Part shown: positions 13,374 through 35,575 of the stretch, piece after piece
Position numbering within the stretch: position 1 is the first letter of the stretch
Layout of the letters: each line of letters opens with the position of its first letter
Origin: Hyalella azteca
Taxonomy: Eukaryota; Arthropoda; Malacostraca; Amphipoda; Hyalellidae
DNA length: 64,000 nucleotides
Assembly: GCF_000764305.2 (NCBI RefSeq)
Contig: NW_025933399.1
Coordinates: 327,766 to 391,765 of the forward strand
Direction of reading: 5' to 3'
The notes under the pieces: model-generated
What the model was told of the DNA's origin: nothing
Seen by the model: the letters and a program-made list of their open reading frames with translations, nothing else
Databases searched by the model: none
Program-made: the position numbers and the translations under genes

Positions 13374-13495
13374 CGCACTGCACTGTTCTCATTACACTGC
13401 ACTGTTCTCATTACACTGCACTGTTCTCATTACACTGCACTGTTCTCATTACATTGCACTGTTCTCATTACACTGCACTGTTCTCATTACATCGC
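13374..13495. repeat. 19-bp TTCTCATTACACTGCACTG minisatellite
   Basis: Six to seven units, nearly identical. Confidence 0.95.
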
Positions 13496-13825
13496 TCGGT
13501 TCATATTTGTCAGGTTTCGTTTTTTAAACCATGAATTAAATTTAGTTTTTTAAATCCATGAATTAAACGTTTAAGGTAAATTAGATGTATTAGGTAAGGT
13601 AAAGGTGCCAATAAAGGTAGGAATGCGGGACAGGCTACCTAAACGAATCGGAAATTCATGCAAATGTTTTATTCTGTTTCGCAGGAGCGGAACGAAGAGT
13701 TCCCTACTGGCTGAGGTGCCAATTAAAGGATGACAACAATTTGGTCAAAAATTTCCAGGCGCTTTCTTTTGATCAGGCCAACGTAGGACAGACGGAAGAC
13801 AGGCGGTATGACGGAGATGGACAGA
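13496..13825. other. No gene seen
   Basis: Short TTTAAATCCATGAATTAAA duplication near 13,525-13,570; otherwise featureless. Confidence 0.5.
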
Positions 13826-14100
13826 CGTTAGGATGAAGCCAGACAGTAGGAGTGCTGCACAGACAGTGGACAGACGCTAGGATGAAGCCAGACAGTAGGA
13901 GTGCTGCACAGACAGTTGACTGACGCTAGGATGAAGCCAGACAGTAGGAGTGCGACACAGACAGTGGGCAGACGGAAGGATGAAGCCAGACAGTAGGAGT
14001 GCGGCACAGACAGTGTGCAGACGGAAGGATGAAGCCAGACAGTAGGAGTGCGGCACAGACAGTGGACAGACGGAAGGATGAAGCCAGACAGTAGGACTGC
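13825..14100. repeat. About 49-bp minisatellite
   Basis: Six units containing AGGATGAAGCCAGACAGTAG and GCACAGACAGTGGACAGAC. Confidence 0.95.
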
Positions 14101-14394
14101 GGTTGGCCGCTGTTGCTCGTATTTCAGCCTTGATGTCTTCCGGTGCGGTTTATCCTTTCAGGAAACACGGTGGAAAACATCCCCTCAGAAACTATGATGT
14201 GAAAAGGGCGTGTATGGTGTCTCTGTGTTGTGTATCGTGATTGGCTGTTTATTTACAATGCAATAATTTCAAATGAACACACAAACAATTATACCAGACT
14301 TCGACGAAAAATATTAAGTTTGTTTTGGGTCTAATTTGATTTCTTACTTTGTTATTAATCGATGTTTCAAACATTCAGGGATAAATCGAGACAC

Positions 14395-14905
14395 TGTCAC
14401 GTGGCGAGACCTTATGAGCCATCATGCTAAGCATGCAAGACTCGAGACATAGTCTCGTGACGAGACCTAATGAGCCATCATGCTAAGCATGCAAGACTCG
14501 AGACATAGTCTAGTGACGAGACCTAACGATCCATCATGCTAAGCATGCAAGACTCGAGACATAGTCTCGTGACGAGACCTAACGATCCATCATGCTAAGC
14601 ATGCAAGACTCGAGACACTGTCTCGTGACGAGACCTAATGAGCCATCATGCTAAGCATGCAAGACTCAAGACATAGTCTCGTGACGAGACCTTATGAGCC
14701 ATCATGCTAAGCATGCAAGACTCGAGACATAGTCTCGTGACGAGACCTTATGAGCCTTCATGCTAAGCATGCAAGACTCGAGACATAGTCTCGTGACGAG
14801 ACCTTATGAGCCATCATGCTAAGCATGCAAGACTCGAGACATAGTCTCGTGACGAGACCTTATGAGCCATCATGCTAAGCTTGCAAGACTCGAGACAGTC
14901 TCGAA
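14395..14905. repeat. 56-bp satellite with internal inverted repeats
   Basis: About nine units of 56 bp. Each unit contains the palindrome CATGCTAAGCATG and several GAGAC/GTCTC pairs (CTCGAGACATAGTCTCGTGA, then CGAGACC), so single strands could fold repeatedly. Confidence 0.95.
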
Positions 14906-15161
14906 CATGCTGGTCGGAGTTCCGTCTCGTAAGTAGTTTTATTTTCCCATAACATCCGTGTTATACATAACACAAGCTGCCAATGTATTCCACACGGAGT
15001 ATGTCGTGACTTGTACTTTTGTTGTACGAACGGAAATACTTCATTTTTCATTTACAGATCAGTGCGAATTTATATATTAGATGAAAGAGAGTTGATTACG
15101 AATTTACATTAGCTTGCCCAGTTATACATTGGCCCTGTTGCTGTTAGTTATAGATTATAGG

Positions 15162-15408
15162 TGGCCCAGTGTAACGTTAAAGTACTGAGTACCAAGATAT
15201 TGGCGCAGAGAGGCGCGGGTTCGATCCCAGCTCTGTGCGCCAGTTTCTGGTCAGAATCGGCGAGGAGGCCGGGCAGTTAAGCAAAGAAAAATTGTAGCAG
15301 TGTTGCGAGTTCAAGCCCGCAACAAGCTGTGAATGTTCTGCAATGTTAAGTATCGGCGACAGGCCTACGGCCTAATAAACGCTGAAACCGCTATATTATC
15401 ATTATTCT
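15162..15408 (+). mobile_element. tRNA-derived SINE with LINE-like tail
   Basis: Pol III A-box-like TGGCCCAGTGT at 15,162 and perfect B box GGTTCGATCCC at 15,218, with normal spacing. A second B-box-like AGTTCAAGCCC follows at 15,309. The tail CGGCGACAGGCCTACGGCCT, then AATAAACGCTGA and a short TATTATCATT end, resembles the 3' end of the CR1-like LINEs at 39,849 and 45,575 in this window, so it was probably mobilised by them. Confidence 0.75.
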
Positions 15409-15409
15409 A

Positions 15410-17515
15410 AGTAGGTGCTCAGACGATACCAGTAATACTGGGAGCCTAATTAGTCATATTGACAGACTTTCCAATCCAATTTTTTTTCACAGTAAAACCA
15501 GCCGCTGTCAAGATGCAATCTGTGTGAATTAGTGATTCAAAAGGAACAAAAAAATTTGTAAGAGTTAATTAATTTATTTGGGACACTTGGACAGGCCGGA
15601 GGATCATCAAGATACAGGATTTAACCACTAAGAAACATTAGGTCAAATTATCTATAACCGGTAACAGCAAGAGATACAAAATAGCAACAGTTAGTTCCTT
15701 ATGCAATTATTTACAAGTATCGGAATGGAAAATTTGTATGATAAATATACATTTCTCCAAAACTCTCAATGAGATCGTCTTTCTACAGTGCAAATTTTTG
15801 GAGGGTAAATTTTTGTGTGTTTTTTTTTATATTGTTTCAGCCCTAACACTCGATCACATCTGCTTGTTCAGTTCAAAATACGAATAAAGTGGTTGGCTCT
15901 TCGGTCCAACGACAACGCAATCGCTACAACAGCTATTTTACAGTTTATAGTCAAAACGAATGAAGAGACAAACTTTATTATAGACCATTAGAAATGTGCA
16001 CAAGTTTGAAGTAAGAGACCAATTAAAATGTACACGAGTGTAAAGAAGTTAAAAGCTACAATTTTAACAGATCTAATCCGTAATACTAGAAATATAACGA
16101 ATAACGATGCTGAACAACCATTTGGCATTTAACACTTATGAAGTTCAAAGTTCTTGCCTTACCAAATAAGAACTTTAGCCCATAGCAGGTCTCTCGCATG
16201 GCACGCAAGTTTACTCAGAACCCTCAGTAAACTAGTCCAACATTTAATGGATTCAACAATGCAATTGAACTACAAGAACATAATAAGAACCCTTAACCGG
16301 AAAGTTGTAGTGTGAAATCCGGCGAGGCAAGCCAAACGTCGCTATCTATTTCATACAGAGACTGAATACGTAATGAATAACTTGGAAATATTATCTCTCT
16401 CAAAAGTTATTATTACCATCAAGCACACACAAGAGGTGGAAAATAATCTATGAGAGTTTAAAGGTAATAGATAATAATTTATATAGCAAAGGTAATTAAT
16501 AGTAGCCAAGTTTGTTGCACGGGTAAAAGAACGAACTCTGTACACATGGACGTACCAAGACACGCTATTGTAGACGAACAAAGTACTTAATTATTAATTT
16601 GTACTCTTACAAGATGCTTTCCAATATCTTACTCGAGAACACCAATGCTTACACAAGACCATCTCACAACGCCCTTAACGATCTAACTAAATACATATAA
16701 CAACTTACTATCACCACCACCACCACCATCACCACCAACACCACATCCTGCATCACGTGTCATCTACGGATACATTAGTATTCGTCAATGCTATTCGTAC
16801 CTAAGGAACTGGTAACGAGAGTTACCGTCAGTAGACGAAGAGTTTAATAACATTCACAACGTCGCTGCCGACGGCATTTTCAGTCAAAGCTGATACCATC
16901 CTTTTAAACCACATCGATAACAACGTAATAATTATAATCAACGAAATCTAACACAACATTAACATGAGTAACATCACCATCAACCCAACCTAAGTCAATC
17001 ATCATACTTTATAATAAAATACACCATATACACACTCATTCGCCAAATTTTCAATATACCCACTTCACCAGCACTACATCCTCCCCAACCGTTGTTGCAA
17101 CCCACTTAGAGGAAGGTTTCCTCTAAAGGTTCCCACAGAAAGTTTCTTCTGAAAGTTCCTCTAGTAAATAACTTCTGATTGAGCAAAATCACGGACGCTG
17201 CAATGCACACCAGCGAGCGACGTTCACATGAAAGCTTCGAGGTGCAACACAAACGAGGCAGCAACCAGTCCCAGAAATGCGACAGTTCTGATGCGTCAAA
17301 CTTGGGTCCTGGTCTCATTAATTGCACAACAAGAAATCAATGGAAATAGTGACACATCTGCTTAGTCCTGGAAGCTAGGTGCGGGATTAGAAAAACGGAA
17401 GCTATACGTGGGAATTAGTGCCTCACTTTGAGCCAGAAATAATATTTCATCTGCGTCATTATGGCTACTTTTTTCAAATTCCGCAGTCACACAACAAAAT
17501 TAATTTCAATACTCA
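15410..17515. other. No gene seen; AT-rich
   Basis: (CAC/CAT)n-type stretch near 16,710-16,740; several chance frames. Nothing supported. Confidence 0.55.
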
Positions 17516-17524
17516 CATTGATTG

Positions 17525-17630
17525 GCAAGTACTATCAAAAATAATTATGAGTTCGTAACTTCATCAGCCAATGGCGCAATCCCTGATGTATTTTCAAGCT
17601 AAACCCACCAATCACAGACGAGGAATCGGC
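17525..17630 (+). mobile_element. Member of the CCAAT-containing MITE-like family
   Basis: Shares ACTATCAAAAATA, TCATCAGCCAAT and CCACCAATCACAGACGAG with the copies at 19,087, 36,667 and 41,237. Divergent; ends not defined. Confidence 0.5.
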
Positions 17631-18086
17631 GTGATTGTTGCACTTAGGCCACAAGATTACTTCAGCAAGATTACAGAGAACGGCTCCTGGACGCTGCGAG
17701 CCGCGCTCAAGAGTATGCAAAGCTCCAAGAACAAAGCACACAAAATACAAAGTATTTTACATTGTTCGAGCAAGCAACGACTACCAGTAAACATAATTTA
17801 TCCAATGAGTAACGCACACACATGTTCTTACGATATATTTTAAGTATAATTATACACAGGCTTGATTGCTATGAGTAGTACTGCACTAAGTTATATATAA
17901 CGAGCATCATTAGTTTTCATTTTCTGAAATCTACGAACAAGGTACACCGTTAGCAAACGGCATTAAACTTGAAGCTAAATGAGATTTGACTGCAGTTCAC
18001 TGAGTTGCAGTCAATAAAAAAGAAACGCAAAGAGCCCAATATTGAGGTAAACGAAATATATTCGCAAACGCGGTCGAGACGCTGCG

Positions 18087-28836
<10,750 letters not shown>

Positions 28837-29014
28837 CTGCAAAATAAATGGTTTGTTCAAAATTGTTACAAAGATTTAAAACAGTTTGAACTGTTTGCTG
28901 CTCAGACTGAGTCTTTGGAATTTAAGCATAGTGTTCAAGTTTTTCCACTTCTAAATCAGTAAATAGGAAATTACTTTTTCTACAAGATTTTTTTGGAAAA
29001 ATCTTTTTGAAATT

Positions 29015-29847
29015 AACTGACTCGCATACATCCTTGTCAACCAACAGATCGCCTGTATCTGCAGTCGCACTGAAGCTACCACCAAAGGCTCATGCCACAC
29101 CGCAACCACTCGTGACAAAACAATACTGCACTGCAGTGTCACTACCGCCAGAGCTTTGGAACAACTTGCACAAAAATGAATTACTCCTTGCAACTGTAAG
29201 GAGATCGAGATTTGCGAGTGATCACGACGATCACCTCTCGCACATGCCTTGACAAATCTGGTCATAGAGTATCGATTTAATCTATTTCGATCTAGGAGCG
29301 GGATATTTTTAGCGACCATGTATAAATGCTTCTTTGAGTTACACCCGCAACTCATTTTCTAGGACCGTTGTCAGCCTATCATAATTTAGTGCATCTAACT
29401 GTCAACTCAAACTTCCTATTTTTGTCCATGACATTTTATTCATTGGCATTAATAAATACCAACTATGATCCAGATACTGTTAAATATAAGTTAGCTACAT
29501 ATTCATAAAATTAACACCGAACTAAAGCAACACAAAATCAAGTAACACCAGTTGTCATATTTATTTGCACAAGTGTAATACGGTACATTGTAAAATCTAG
29601 TCTCTAAACCTGGATTTATCTAAATAGAACTGCTTCCGTAATTCATTATGCAATATGTATTGGTGATGTGTGTCAGTAATACGTATATAATATATGTGCG
29701 AGACTTCACCGTCTTGCGCATATATTTATTGCCGTCTTGCCTAGAGGATTTCAAGCCATGACAGGTAGAATTATTGCTACCATAGTCTGCCTTCCACTGC
29801 AGATGGTAATGCCAATTGTACTGCTGTGATTTAATTAAGGAAATTCA
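29015..29847 (-). repeat. Dispersed repeat, inverted copy of 34,218-35,103
   Basis: Reads on the minus strand as the same sequence found on the plus strand at 34,218-35,103 with scattered substitutions, over about 830 bases. Both carry an open frame starting MSCGCNSKKHLYMVAKNIPL. The substitutions in that frame mostly change residues, so I treat it as transposon-like, not a gene. Confidence 0.85.
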
Positions 29848-30175
29848 TGTGTGGCTTCTGCCCAACTTTCCAGTTAGCCATTAGGCACCCTGATCAGGCT
29901 GATGGCTGGGTTGCCTAATTCTAATTTTAATATAAGAGGATAATCAAGCAATGAAATTTTAAATTTATTTTGAAAATATGTCAGTTTGGAGTCATCAGCT
30001 GCAAGATTTCAGTACTAAGTATGAAATTTCTAGTCTTATATTATATATTAAAGTTAAAATAGACTTGCTATGAAAGGCTTTCATGTTTCAAGTTCCATGA
30101 TGCTGATGGCATACTCGCATAGTGACAAAGCAGAGAATTTTTTAGACTCTCCCTCAAGTTCATTTTCGAGTCCTA

Positions 30176-31118
30176 GGGTAAACGCGGTATATTCCGACAC
30201 ATTAAGGACATACCGTAGCAAGAAATGAATGGCTATAAAAATATCACCGTAAGCGAAACTCAAGTCCTGATTGCTTTACGCCACTCTCAAGACACCACAC
30301 TACGTGCCAGCAATGATGAAACGTCACAAACTGTTGCCATATTTATTTAAAAGCCTTTAGAATTCAAACCTACAAAATCACTGAATTCCGACGCAGTGTG
30401 TGACTAAATTTGGCATATTGCAAGACCAATTCTGGCAGCGCTTCAAACTCTATAAATTTGTAATTCCGGGGCCCTGTGTTGGAATTCCAATGCCCTGTGT
30501 GAGCTGTATCGGAATACGACACAGCTCAGAACAAGCTTAATTAAAAGATTTTAATTTTTTAATTAAGCTTTTAATTAAGAGCTATTAAACTTTTAATTAG
30601 AAAAAATTTAATTTTTGGACACAGCTCAGAATGATCTGTGTGTATCTAATTCCTAGCTGTGTCAGAATTAGTTTTTATGTGTCAAAAAATTGTTGCTTAA
30701 CTTAATCATCTATTAATTTATTTACTACCTACTACTTGAAATCAGCAAATACAAGTTATACCTAGGATTCCTAATATATTCACAGACTTATTCAAAAGTC
30801 TCAAACCATAATATTCTTTCTACACAAACAGTTTATCGTGCCACTATTTGGGAGAGCAAGGTTAACTATCAACTTCTACACGTTTTTCAATGTTCCCTCT
30901 GGGTGATGTGCACTGTCTCTCTTTGGATCTTAACATTTTCCTGCCAGATGGCCCAGACCTAATGTTTTGGCAATGGTATGGCGTGCAATAGTATGACGTC
31001 ACTATTTCAAGTTTTCAACCATCAACAAATGCGTGGAAGTAAGACAAAGCTTAATATAAAGGAAAAAGTTGAGACGTGTTGGAATTACCCATGATGTCGG
31101 GATATACCATGTTTACCC
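30176..31118. mobile_element. TA-flanked terminal-inverted-repeat element (Tc1/mariner-like, non-autonomous)
   Basis: Left end GGGTAAACGCGGTATATTCC and right end (reverse complement) GGGTAAACATGGTATATCCC; flanked by TA on both sides. 943 bp, no transposase frame seen. TA duplications and such ends point to the Tc1/mariner group. Confidence 0.7.
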
Positions 31119-31128
31119 TATAAGTATA

Positions 31129-31288
31129 GGGTAAACGCGGTATATTCCGACATCGTAGGTAATTCCGTCACCTCTCCAGCTTTTCCTTTATATTAAGCTT
31201 TGTTTTAGTTCCATGCGTTCATTGATGGTTGAAATGGTGACGTCATACATTTGCGTGTCAAAATACTGCAAAAACACTAGGTCTTGGC
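31129..31288. mobile_element. Second copy of the same element, head-to-head, cut at an N
   Basis: Begins TA/GGGTAAACGCGG and matches, in inverted orientation, about 160-190 bases of the right part of the previous element (for example TTTATATTAAGCTTTG). It ends at the single N at 31,289. Confidence 0.75.
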
Positions 31289-31289
31289 N
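31289..31289. other. Single N (assembly gap)
   Basis: The sequence changes from a DNA-transposon copy to LINE sequence exactly here, so the N probably hides a gap of unknown size. Confidence 0.8.
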
Positions 31290-32166
31290 GTAGTAACCGC
31301 ATACATCAAGGTAAAAGTGCACAGAAAGTCTAAAAATATTTTTACACGAACTCGGATCTCGCTTTGAACAAAAATAGTGAAAATCATGGGGCGAAAATTG
31401 TACCTGTTGAATTTTCATTTACCAGGTTTTGATTGTTTTCATAGCCTAAATGAAAAAGTGTAGCTCTGTGGGTTAGAACCTCTTATGGGGCCCAGCAAGT
31501 TAAGATATCTGCAGAACATCAATCAGCAAGAGAATCAGTTTGGTGCGAACTTTTTCTAAAAGGCAAGGATAGCATCCTCATAGGGGTCGTGTATATAGAT
31601 CACCTAACAGTTCCTCTGATTATGGTAAAGTACTAAACAGCCTTTTACCGAGCATAACTTTCAGCAGGTCGCATACGTTGATCGTTGGTGACTTTAACTA
31701 CCCAGAAATAGACTGACTGATGAATCCTCTCCATGAGATTAGAATAACCCAGTATCCATGTTCTTGGAGTCGGTGCGAGACTCATTTTTAGTCCACACCG
31801 AGACTCATAACAGTCCCCAAATATTCTAGATCTAGTGTTCACTAGTGATTAATCAATGTTAGACGAGCTTCGCACGAGGCTCCGTTGGGCAAAAGCCAAC
31901 ACCAATCTTTGTTTTTCAGTATTAAATGCTATGTAGAAAAGACGCTGTGAAAGTGTGATCGTTTGAACTTTGTGAATGGTGACTATGTTAAACTCTGTGA
32001 TGCATTGAATGCGGCGAATATTTCGGACGGTATTAAGGACATGAATGTAGCTGATTCATGGTCATTTCTCAAAGGCACTTTTATGCCTGCAGTTGATGCA
32101 TGTTTACTTAAAATTACGATCAGAGAAGTCAAAAAGTCACGGTGGATGAACAGTACAGTTATAGCT
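31290..32166 (+). mobile_element. CR1-like LINE copy 1, endonuclease part
   Basis: Parallels 35,728-36,655 of copy 2: the CGCATACATCA start, the LIGVVYID/TVGDFNYPEIDW-type endonuclease motifs with frame breaks, and the MNSTVIA end. Cut at the 3' side by the adapter junction at 32,167, so its truncation is an assembly effect. Confidence 0.75.
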
Positions 32167-32204
32167 CTGTCTCTTATACACATCTAGATGTGTATAAGAG
32201 ACAG
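32167..32204. other. Nextera mate-pair junction adapter (artefact)
   Basis: CTGTCTCTTATACACATCT followed directly by its reverse complement: two Tn5 mosaic ends back to back, the circularisation joint of Nextera mate-pair libraries. Not genomic; flanks are not proven neighbours. Confidence 0.98.
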
Positions 32205-33770
32205 CTGCACAGTGGTGCGCGAACACGTGCGCGAAGATAATCAATTTTCATTACATTGCGCCAACTGTGCCCAGCAATAGCTTAAAAAAAGTGAAAATGC
32301 GCGGGAAAATTCACCAAAAACAAACATCATCCTGAGTGTGGCCTACCTAGCGGCCTAGCCTACTTAACATTTAAACCAATTCCTTATGTATGATTTGTAT
32401 GATAATGCTGGATTGCTGGTAGGCCTATCTATGATATTTACTGGTCTCCCTATAGGACTCAAAAATGAACTTGAAGAGTCTAAAAAAGTCTGCTTTAATA
32501 CCATCAGCCTCACATCAGGAACGACAGGAAGCTTAGCTGCCATCGCATTTTAGCATGAATCTAGTATGGAATATATCTACTTGGCGAGCCGCGACTGAAT
32601 TTTTCGAGCCGTGGTTTTATGGATTTGCCAGCCGTGATTCCATTTCTACGAAGCGGAAACGGTAAAGCAATGCGGATTGCGGAAGTTGAAAATTTTATGA
32701 AATGACATGTTTGCGAAGTGCAAACCGCGATTTTTTAATCAAACAAAAATTTATGACATTCGAGCCGTGAGATTTCATACCTACTGAAATTATATGATAT
32801 TAGAGCCGCAATATTTCAGACAAAAATAGGACTTTTCCAGACTAGGCATGAATTAAATACATAATCAATTCAAGGAAATTTACCAGTTTCATTGTAGCAA
32901 ATTGATATTAGGGCATTTTCTGCTACACCATTTATTCAAAAAACCCGTATTGATTGTCGTAAAATATGTTTTTCAACGCCCCTCATGTCAGTGACACGTT
33001 GGCTGAAGTAAAATTGAATTGCTAACATTAACTATTTTACAGATAATGGAGTATGGCCTGTATGTAAACAATGCGACCTTTTTCTTCGTAGTCTCATACA
33101 AGGAGGACTCGATTTAAATAATTTCAAAGAAATAGTTCTAGGAGCATACTTGTCGTTCAATAAGTAACTCGAAAACACAAATGATAGCAAACAAGTATAA
33201 TTGCTGACGTGCGGAGTTCTCCAATGAATGGAAAACTAAGCTAGGCTGCTCATCCTAATATTAATCTCGGGGCTTGTCTCGATTTACGATACAAGCGAGA
33301 ATATTATGTTATATCATTATGATCATATCATGCCAAAAATAAAGTGACCTGCTTGTCTTTTTTATCTCATAAAGTGGCATAAAGAGAAAATATTTAAATC
33401 TAAACACATTGCGATATACAACGAAATTAAACAAAAATATTACACATCACATAAACAATAAAACATTTTACTCAGTTTCATAGCCCTTAATATGAAACCG
33501 ATCTGCATGAACTAAAGTAATTGATTCAATAAAATGAGAGCGCGACGATCATGGTCATAATTTTTTACCTAATTTTGTATAACTTTAAGTTTTACTTTAC
33601 TTAATTTCGTATAAATTATAAACGAAGAGACAAAGGAAACACTCTACGGAAAACCGCAATTCTTAAAAAAATCATGATTCAAACTTTCGGCTTCAAATGT
33701 CGATGTGGTAGATTTTCATTCGAATTTGTATCGAGACGCTGCGACGTCACTACTTATCGCCATATATATT
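32205..33770. other. No gene seen; AT-rich
   Basis: Loose repetition of GAGCCGTGATTT-like words at 32,585-32,810. No coding signal. Confidence 0.5.
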
Positions 33771-33785
33771 TAGTTCGGTGTAGGA

Positions 33786-33906
33786 TCTCCAAGCATCCGA
33801 AGCGCGTACCGATTCCCCTGACGCTGAGCCTCCCGTATACGAGCTGCCGGCTCGCACACGCGGGGCTGCGCTGTTGGGGGAGGACGAAGAGGTCTCGGGG
33901 CACGTA
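33786..33906. other. GC-rich island, possible exon
   Basis: 120 bases of high GC in AT-rich DNA, with splice-like edges on the plus strand (GGTGTAG before, CAC/GTAGGC after; frame DSPDAEPPVYELPARTRGAA) and an alternative Ser-rich frame on the minus strand. No family recognised; could be an upstream KAT7 exon or unrelated. Confidence 0.25.
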
Positions 33907-34217
33907 GGCACTATCCCAGCAGGGAATTTTTGGGGATAAATAATTTAAAGTTCGATGATCTATTTAGACTAAGTAATTTTGATTAGTTCTGCAGACTTGC
34001 AAGCTACGCAAAAACATTTAAGCTGGATTAACATGAATTTCTCAGTAATATGCAGTGGTGGTGAGAGCAGGCACACGCAATATATTTTTTTGTTCACTCG
34101 CAGCAGACGTTCTGCGCAAATAATATGTGATTTGATGCAGTGAAATTACATGCCAATGTTTTTGAAGTTCCAAGCGTTTCTGATGTTCATATTATAACCG
34201 ACCGATAAGGGTATCTG

Positions 34218-35103
34218 GTTTCCTTAATTAAATCACAGCAGTACAATTGGCATTACCATCTGGAGTGGAAGGCAGACTATGGTAGCATTAATCCTAACAG
34301 TCATGGCTTGAAGTTTACTATGCATGACGGCAATAAATAAATAGGCCATGGGCCTATTTCTTCAACGCCGACACTTCTATTCTAAATATATGCGTGAGAC
34401 AGTGAGGTCTTGCGCATATAATCAAATATTATATATGCATTACCGACATACATCGGTAATATGCATTTCGTAATGAATTACGGAAGCAGTTCCCCTCTTT
34501 AGATAAATCAAGGTTTAGAGACCACATTATACAATGTATTACACTTATGCAAATAAATATGACAACTGGTGTTACTCGATTTTGTATTGCTTTAGTTCGG
34601 TGTTAATTTTATGAATATGTAGCTAACTTATATATAACAGTATCTGGATCATAGTTGGTATTTATTAATGCCAATGAATAAAATGTAATGGACAAAAATA
34701 GGAAGTTTGAGTTGACAGTTAAATGCACTAAATTATGATAGGCTGACAACGGTCCTAGAAAATGAGTTGCGGGTGTAACTCAAAGAAGCATTTATACATG
34801 GTCGCTAAAAATATCCCGCTCCTAGATCGAAATAGATTAAATCGATACTCTATGACCAGTTTTGTCAAGGCGTTTGCGAGAGGTGATCGTCGTGATCACT
34901 CGCAAATCTCGATCTCCTTACAGTTGCAAGGAGAAATTCATTTTTGTGCAAGTTGTTCCAAAGCTCTGGCGGTAGTGACACTGCATTGCGGTATTGCTTT
35001 ATCACGAGTGGTTGCGGTGTGGCATGAGCCTTTGGTGGTAGCTTCAGTGCGACTGCAGAGACATGCGGTCTGTCGGCTGACAAGGATGTATGCGAGTCAG
35101 TTG
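34218..35103 (+). repeat. Dispersed repeat, inverted partner of 29,015-29,847
   Basis: Same repeat as at 29,015 in opposite orientation. Carries an extra insertion of about 50 bases near 34,343-34,392 (GGCCTATTTCTTCAACGCCG) that resembles the tail of the CR1-like LINE/SINE. A third fragment is at 39,935-40,005. Confidence 0.85.
34343..34392 (+). mobile_element. Tail fragment of SINE/LINE inserted in the repeat
   Basis: Absent from the partner copy at 29,7xx; contains GGCCTATTTCTTCAACGCCG similar to GGCCTACTCCTTAGCGCCG of the LINE tail at 39,870. Confidence 0.5.
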
Positions 35104-35117
35104 AAGCAGCAGGGCTG

Positions 35118-35226
35118 ACTGGTATCAGGCTTGGAGATCCGGAGGAAGTCCCGGGCATGCATGGTGTAGAGGAAGGCCACGTGTGAAACAGCCTTGGCGT
35201 TGACAGGTTTGAACAACCTCCGCATG
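35118..35226 (-). CDS. Possible isolated coding exon, unidentified
   Basis: The minus strand reads MRRLFKPVNAKAVSHVAFLY then TMHARDFLRISKP, a non-repetitive, protein-like stretch between a dispersed repeat and a minisatellite. I do not recognise the family and see no clean splice sites, so it may be an exon of an upstream gene, a displaced fragment, or chance. Confidence 0.3.
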
Positions 35227-35575
35227 CAGGCGCAGGGTATAGGGCTACGGCTTGGCGAGCTCCGTTTAGGGGCAGGGTGTAGGGCTACGGCTTGGCGGGC
35301 TCCGTACAGGGGCAGGGTGTAGGGCTACGGCTTGGCGGGCTCCATTTAGGGGCAGGGTGTAGGGCTACGGCTAGGCGGGCTCCGTTTAGGGGCAGGGTGT
35401 GGGGCTACGGATTGGCGGGCTCCGTTTAGGGGCAGGGTGTAGGACTGTAGGGCTAAGGCTTGGCGTTGGCGGCTCCGTTTAGGGGCAGGGTGAAGGGTTA
35501 CGGCTTGGCGGGCTCCGTTTAGGGGCAGGGTGTAGGGGTTACGGCTTGGCGGGCTCCGTTTAGGGGCAGCCTCCG
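35226..35575. repeat. About 39-bp minisatellite
   Basis: About eight units of GGGGCAGGGTGTAGGGCTAC then GGCTTGGCGGGCTCCGTTTA. It abuts the possible exon at 35,118-35,226. Confidence 0.95.

Noticed and set aside
14395..14905. CRISPR-like regular spacing
   Set aside because: Units are identical throughout with no unique spacers, and the genome is eukaryotic; it is a satellite.
15162..15235. A functional tRNA gene
   Set aside because: A and B boxes are present but a proper cloverleaf with acceptor stem does not form and a LINE-like tail follows, so I call it a SINE.
34762..35118. 118-codon frame conserved at two loci (MSCGCNSKKH...) as a gene
   Set aside because: The two copies differ mostly by residue-changing substitutions and belong to a dispersed inverted repeat with non-coding similarity extending well beyond the frame.
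34865..35158. VSAVALKLPP in the antisense frame as a gypsy Gag start
   Set aside because: Only about ten residues resemble Gag and the similarity stops there.
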